Assembly (NCBI GenBank): GCA_023091735.1
Contig: JALKBU010001521.1
Span: 1 to 10,005, forward strand
Length of the DNA: 10,005 nt
DNA from: Trichomonas tenax
Taxonomy: Eukaryota; Parabasalia; Trichomonadida; Trichomonadidae
Direction: 5' to 3'
Part shown: piece by piece, positions 6,706-10,005 of the stretch
Position numbering within the stretch: position 1 is the first letter of the stretch
How the letters are laid out: each line of letters begins with the position of its first letter
Position numbers and translations under genes: made by a program
Notes under the pieces: generated by a model
What the model was told of the DNA's origin: nothing
What the model saw: the letters and a program-made list of their open reading frames with translations, nothing else
Database searches by the model: none

Positions 6706-6716
6706 TGACATGTAAA
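6706..6716 (+). promoter_or_regulatory. TGACATGTAAA motif, copy 5, before the coiled-coil gene
   Basis: TTATGACATGTAAAATTC lies 76 bases before the ATG at 6782, with initiator-like sites following at 6743-6757. The 11-base core is identical to the copy before the CFAP20-family gene. Confidence 0.5.
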
Positions 6717-6742
6717 ATTCTACACGACAAATGAAAATTCAG

Positions 6743-6757
6743 TCACTTTTCATTTTT
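6743..6757 (+). promoter_or_regulatory. Paired initiator-like sites TCACTTTT / TCATTTTT
   Basis: Two TCAYTTTT matches overlap by one base, 25 to 39 bases before the ATG at 6782. This is the usual place for a parabasalid initiator and supports that ATG as the true start. Confidence 0.4.
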
Positions 6758-6781
6758 AAATAAGTAAACGTACGTTAAGCA

Positions 6782-7831
6782 ATGTATATCGATTCTCCAG
6801 AACTTGCACATATGTCTCCAAACGAGAGACAGATATTTGTCGAAGAGACACTAAAGAAGAAGCGTATACAGAGAATTGTCGAAACACGCAAACAGGCGTC
6901 GAATATGACATCGAATATCCGCCAAAACTATAAAAAACAGAAAGATGAGTACGAATCTCGCCACAAAAACAAGAAAACAGCAGAAGAACTTGAACCATTG
7001 AAACAAGAAATCGAAAATTTAGAAAAACGAATTAAATATAACGAAGAAAATCGAAAGAAAGCATATATCGATGCTCAAGAAAACGAAAACAACAACATAC
7101 AGCGTCAGAAGGAACTCGAAATTCTGCAAAAGAAGCGTGAGAAAGAAGCAATCGATCGTTATAACGAAGGCCTTGTATATATGAGAGATAACGACCCCAG
7201 TTTGCCGATAAAGATGCGCCAGGACCGCATTGTCGCTGCCAAGAAGGAATATAACGAAAAACAAGATGTTTATGTCTCGAAACGCAAGAAACTCGTCGAA
7301 AAGATGGAAATCGAGGAGAAGGAGAGAGAAATGAACGAAAAACAAGACTACAACGATAAAATGCATCCTAAGTTATCAATCGAAGATTATTCGCGCACAA
7401 ACATTCACGCCGGCATCGGCATTATACCAGTTAATAAAGAAGCAGACAAATACTTAGAAGAACTAGAAAACCACGCCAAGCAAGAGGTTGAAAACAAAAA
7501 GAAGCGATTCGAATCAAAGCGTCGTAGAACGAGAGAAGCGTTGAATGATGTCAAGTTTGAGGGCGAAGTTGCAATGCTTGAGAAGGAATTGCAGCTCATC
7601 GAGCAGCAGGAGGTCGATGCCTCCCTTAAGGCGATAGCAGAAGGAACGTCAAAGGTAAGAGATCAATATTGCTTCGCTGAAAAGAGAATCCAGAAGCAAG
7701 AAAGAATGAAGAAGATTTGGTTGGCTGTAGATGACGAACCAAAGCCTCGAGGACCTGCTCCTCAGCCGGAGCCGTACAGAACTCCTTCTCCGACAAGCTC
7801 TTATAGCTCATTCACAGCGAGTTTACAGTAA
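6782..7831 (+). CDS. Long coiled-coil protein, possibly axonemal
   Basis: A 349-residue protein, very rich in Lys, Glu, Arg and Gln. Nearly continuous helix with coiled-coil character covers about 15-190 and 218-312. A break at 195-217 (PKLSIEDYSRTNIHAGIGII) interrupts it, and DNDPSLPIKMRQDR (136-149) is another non-repetitive patch. The C-terminal 30 residues are Pro/Ser-rich and probably disordered. Composition and helix length resemble microtubule-binding ciliary proteins such as the TPH-domain group (CFAP45, CFAP53, MNS1), but I see no diagnostic motif and do not assign a family. Context supports a flagellar role: it follows the CFAP20-family gene on the same strand and shares its TGACATGTAAA promoter motif. 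It ends TAA, 12 bases from the convergent peptidase stop. Confidence 0.75.
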   Translation: MYIDSPELAHMSPNERQIFVEETLKKKRIQRIVETRKQASNMTSNIRQNYKKQKDEYESRHKNKKTAEELEPLKQEIENLEKRIKYNEENRKKAYIDAQENENNNIQRQKELEILQKKREKEAIDRYNEGLVYMRDNDPSLPIKMRQDRIVAAKKEYNEKQDVYVSKRKKLVEKMEIEEKEREMNEKQDYNDKMHPKLSIEDYSRTNIHAGIGIIPVNKEADKYLEELENHAKQEVENKKKRFESKRRRTREALNDVKFEGEVAMLEKELQLIEQQEVDASLKAIAEGTSKVRDQYCFAEKRIQKQERMKKIWLAVDDEPKPRGPAPQPEPYRTPSPTSSYSSFTASLQ

Positions 7832-7843
7832 TGTTATTAAAAT

Positions 7844-8717
7844 TTATTTTATTTTAGCAGAAACAACATAGGACTCTATTCCGCATTGATTTTTACCCCT
7901 GTGGATCTTCATCGTACCGTTAATTCCCCATTTTTTGCCATATGAATTTTGAACAAGCCAATATGGAATTCCATTCTCATTTCCCCATCCGTAGATGACT
8001 GCTGCGTGCTGGAAAGTTGTTTTTTCTTCTTCAAATACTGATTTGTAGACTCCAGAGCGATAATTTCCCACATCAAATCCAAGATCCATTGCTGCAACCA
8101 CAGGACCGTTTTTAAGGATTTCATTGCGTATTTCGTCTTCTCCAAAGAAGAATTTTTGGCTGTTTTTGATTATGTAATATTTTGTGCAATTGCTTTCAAT
8201 ACATGTGTTATTGAAAGAAAATAGAAGACAATTGATTTCGGGAAGACCATTATACTGTATGTAACGCAAAGAAAATACTATGTTTCCGCCAGAATTAGAC
8301 GAAAAAATATCACAACTTGATATTGGTTGTGGATTCAGAATAATTTGTCTGCCATAATGTTTGCAGTATCTCAGAGACAATGCCACTGATGGTGCAATGG
8401 CGAAACAAAGATTTGTTCGTTCTTGATCGAATGAATCAAATCGACAGAAAGGATATTCTTCAAAAAAATCATATGAAGAGCCATCATCAGTCATTTTGCT
8501 TTCAGGTATAACGTTTTTGAACCCTCCTAAGTAAGTTTCAGAATCTATCGAAAGCGGAATTTGACGTCTGCTGAGATTGAGAAGGTGTGGATAATCAGTG
8601 GCTGTCCATGAAATATTTTTTAAAGAATTGATGTAGTTTGCAAATTCTTTTGATGCAAATCTAAAACAGATAAAAATAAAGATTTTGTTTTTGAAAAATG
8701 AACCGAAATATGTTCAT
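7844..8717 (-). pseudogene. Cathepsin B-like cysteine peptidase (C1A), 5' end out of frame
   Basis: From ATG 8494 the frame gives 216 residues covering the mature peptidase. The papain-family active site is complete: oxyanion Gln24 and catalytic Cys30 (QERTNLCFA), His163 (FQHAAVIYGWG) and Asn183 (YWLVQNSYGKKWG), with CGIES near the end as in cathepsin B. The Trp after the catalytic Cys is Phe, the disulfide Cys three residues before it is Thr, and the occluding loop is absent. The same frame is open upstream to 8716 and encodes a cathepsin B-type propeptide (FANYINSLKN, SWTATDYPHLLNLS), but has no ATG there. An ATG at 8717 lies one base out of phase; a one-base indel near the TTTTT run at about 8693-8700 would join it through a hydrophobic signal-like segment. 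This is either a young pseudogene, a sequencing indel or an unseen intron. The stop sits in TAAA. Confidence 0.8.
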
Positions 8718-8791
8718 GCAACACATTCTACTCTTTAAATCCTTTAATTAAAGCTTTTTTATTATTTTACGGGTGTACCAGAACTCAATTT

Positions 8792-9036
8792 TTGAGAGGA
8801 CGATGCCGATAATCGTTTTTTCCTTTCGCAGTCAAAAGTGAAAAATGTTGGGCGTGAATTGAGAGGACTTGTCACTTTTTTGCGAAAAATAAATTTAAAA
8901 TGAAGTGTATTTTTACAAATCAACAACAAAGGTATAGGATATAGAAGAGTGCTGAACCAAAATCAGCGGATTTGAGAGGAAAATATAAATTTGACTTCCA
9001 AAAAATTCAAGTATAAGGATTGATGGCTTGAGAGAT
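8792..9036 (+). repeat. Four dispersed TTGAGAG repeats
   Basis: TTGAGAGGA occurs exactly at 8792-8800, 8859-8867 and 8972-8980, and TTGAGAGAT at 9028-9036, all on the same strand with irregular spacing. Repeated words in this AT-rich spacer suggest protein or RNA-binding sites, or remnants of an older repeat. Confidence 0.45.
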
Positions 9037-9045
9037 CCATCTGCA

Positions 9046-9120
9046 GGGAGTGTCGATTAAGGATTCGAGGTTAAATTGAGGAAATGAAGGGTCTGGGATC
9101 GCTAGAGAGCGAACACTCCC
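9046..9120 (+). other. Nested stem-loop candidate
   Basis: GGGAGTGT (9046-9053) and ACACTCCC (9113-9120) are perfect 8-base complements. Inside, TCGCT (9099-9103) and AGCGA (9108-9112) form a second hairpin with a 4-base loop directly against the outer 3' arm. The stretch is GC-richer than its surroundings. It might be part of a structured RNA; no known family is recognised. Confidence 0.3.
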
Positions 9121-9202
9121 ATCTAAGTTTTTGTGTCAAACCGTAAAAACATAACTTTAAAATAATGATGTATGGATTATGTTAAAATCACTTTCACTTT
9201 AA

Positions 9203-9731
9203 AATTATTTTTCGAAAAAAATTGACGAACCCTCTCCAGCCGCATCAAATACTTGGTCTCAATTTGCACATAATATTTTTGATGTTTTGTGCAATATCTG
9301 AATCGATAAAGACATGAGTAATTTTGCATATGATATCTCCATGCATATTCTAATCTTTTTCTCGTTAAGTTTTTTTTTCTTCATGTTCATAAGTCTCCCA
9401 TTTCAAGACGTTCTCCGGAATACAAAATGCATATGAAACCATTCAGCATTGTTTCTATTATTCTCTGTCAGATAAGGTCATTCGTTTGTTTTTTCTTTGT
9501 ACCTTAAAGACAAAAGTTTTGTTATTAATTACACTCAAAGATGAAGGATTTGTATTTGCGTTGTTTAATACAAATTTTTCTCATTACAGAGTAATATCAA
9601 CCATATGCAATAATCTTCAAAATATGTTGTTGCATGCAGTTTATGAAATATATTACACAAAAGTGACATTCCGGAGGGTGTTTAATTTTGGCGAATATTT
9701 CCATTCTGGATACAAAAGTGAACCATTTTAG
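9203..9731 (+). pseudogene. Possible decayed reading frame, unknown product
   Basis: From 9203 one frame runs 77 codons to 9433 with a single TGA at 9299 (starts include EPSPAASNTWSQFAHNIFDV and IDKDMSNFAYDI). Overlapping it, another frame is open without interruption for 112 codons from 9393 to the stop ending at 9731 (TLKDEGFVFALFNTNFSHYR and VYEIYYTKVTFRRVFNFGEY are typical). No good ATG begins the second frame; its 9486 start is TTG. For DNA this AT-rich such a length is unusual but not impossible by chance. I recognise no family. Confidence 0.2.
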
Positions 9732-9778
9732 AAAAAATCACTTCTTGTAAACTTTTCAAAATGTTTTATTTTTGGCAA

Positions 9779-9868
9779 GCTTGTTTCGATTTAATTTGTC
9801 AAAATTGAGCTTGCTTCGATCTGATTTGTACTGAATGGGCTTGTTTGCAAATTAAAATTGTGATCACG
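9779..9868 (+). repeat. Three tandem 30-bp units
   Basis: Units beginning GCTTGTTTCGAT (9779), GCTTGCTTCGAT (9809) and GCTTGTTTGCAA (9839) are exactly 30 bases apart. The first two are clearly related along their length; the third is well conserved only at its start. The period is a multiple of three, and the minus strand is open for 31 codons across the array, but no protein is recognisable. Confidence 0.6.
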
Positions 9869-9976
9869 AGCTACAAGTATCTGGTGCCACAACGCCACAA
9901 GGAGCACTACTTTTCCGTATTGCTATGACTTCTGTTGTGTATTTGCTGACCATGATATTTCTGTCACTTTTACAAT

Positions 9977-9984
9977 TTTCCCGC
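9977..9984 (+). promoter_or_regulatory. E2F-like site TTTCCCGC, right edge
   Basis: TTTTCCCGCCAAATAT contains TTTCCCGC and, reversed, TTTGGCGG, the extended E2F form. An initiator-like TCACTTTT precedes it at 9964-9971. Together they suggest a promoter for a gene starting beyond the right edge. Confidence 0.3.
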
Positions 9985-10005
9985 CAAATATTTTTGTTAA
10001 CATAT

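Larger units (their letters stand above)
8718..9202. other. Intergenic region upstream of the peptidase
   Basis: No gene is seen. It contains repeated TTGAGAG words and a stem-loop region, both annotated separately. A TCACTTTTTTG at 8872-8882 resembles an initiator, but the ATG at 8900 after it opens only a short frame. An AGGACGAT octamer occurs at 8797-8804 on the plus strand, with no good start 12 bases downstream. Confidence 0.5.

Noticed and set aside
7019..7366. Minus-strand, Phe/Leu-rich frame resembling membrane segments
   Set aside because: It is the reverse complement of Lys/Glu-rich coiled-coil codons, a common artefact.
8661..8680. Possible 3' splice site (minus strand, TTTTATCTGTTTTAG) before the peptidase propeptide
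   Set aside because: No convincing 5' splice site and first exon were found upstream, and the branch-point/acceptor signal typical of parabasalid introns is absent. A one-base indel explains the frame more simply.
1..10005. Alternative genetic code (stop codon reassignment)
   Set aside because: All five main genes end at sensible places with TAA, TAG or TGA, none has an internal stop in its conserved part, and Trp uses TGG throughout.
1..10005. CRISPR array, insertion sequence or bacterial operon
   Set aside because: No regularly spaced direct repeats with unique spacers, no transposase motif, and gene content and promoters are eukaryotic.

Overview
The window looks like nuclear DNA of an AT-rich, flagellated, intron-poor protist. 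The genes are eukaryotic: a PP2A B56 subunit, a TALE-like homeodomain protein, a CFAP20-family axonemal protein, a long coiled-coil protein and a cathepsin B-like peptidase. The four complete ones are single uninterrupted frames with short gaps, and the standard genetic code fits (TAA, TAG and TGA all end genes; Trp is always TGG). Initiator-like TCA(C/T)TTT elements just before start codons, and a TAAA overlapping the peptidase stop codon, recall parabasalids such as Tritrichomonas or Trichomonas. That assignment is inference; no ribosomal RNA or other marker is present.

Layout, left to right. 1-37 (-): possible first codons of a gene leaving the window. 38-922: non-coding, with two copies of a TGACATGTAA motif, a degenerate tRNA-like element with intact A and B boxes, a hairpin series ending in 25 T, and a perfect 26-bp inverted repeat. 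923-2551 (-): PP2A B56-type regulatory subunit. 2744-3039 (+): an unrecognised coding relic with a -1 frame change at a slippery-looking run, followed directly by another TGACATGTAAA copy. 3048-4140: AT-rich, no convincing gene. 4141-4698 (-): small homeodomain protein. 5412-6284 (+): CFAP20DC-like protein. 6441-6660: degenerate 110-bp tandem duplication. 6782-7831 (+): coiled-coil protein. 7844-8717 (-): cathepsin B-like peptidase whose 5' end is out of frame. 8718-10005: mostly non-coding, with short repeats, a possible decayed reading frame and three 30-bp tandem units.

The most interesting pattern is in the promoters. The CFAP20-family gene and the adjacent coiled-coil gene share TGACATGTAAA 64 and 76 bases before their ATG, each followed by an initiator-like TCAYTTT. 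The motif also occurs at 3037 and twice, reversed, at 120-148. The PP2A and homeodomain genes lack it and instead share AGGACGAT 12-13 bases before their ATG. This suggests two promoter classes, one possibly for flagellar genes. No CRISPR, rRNA, intact tRNA or recognisable transposase is visible.
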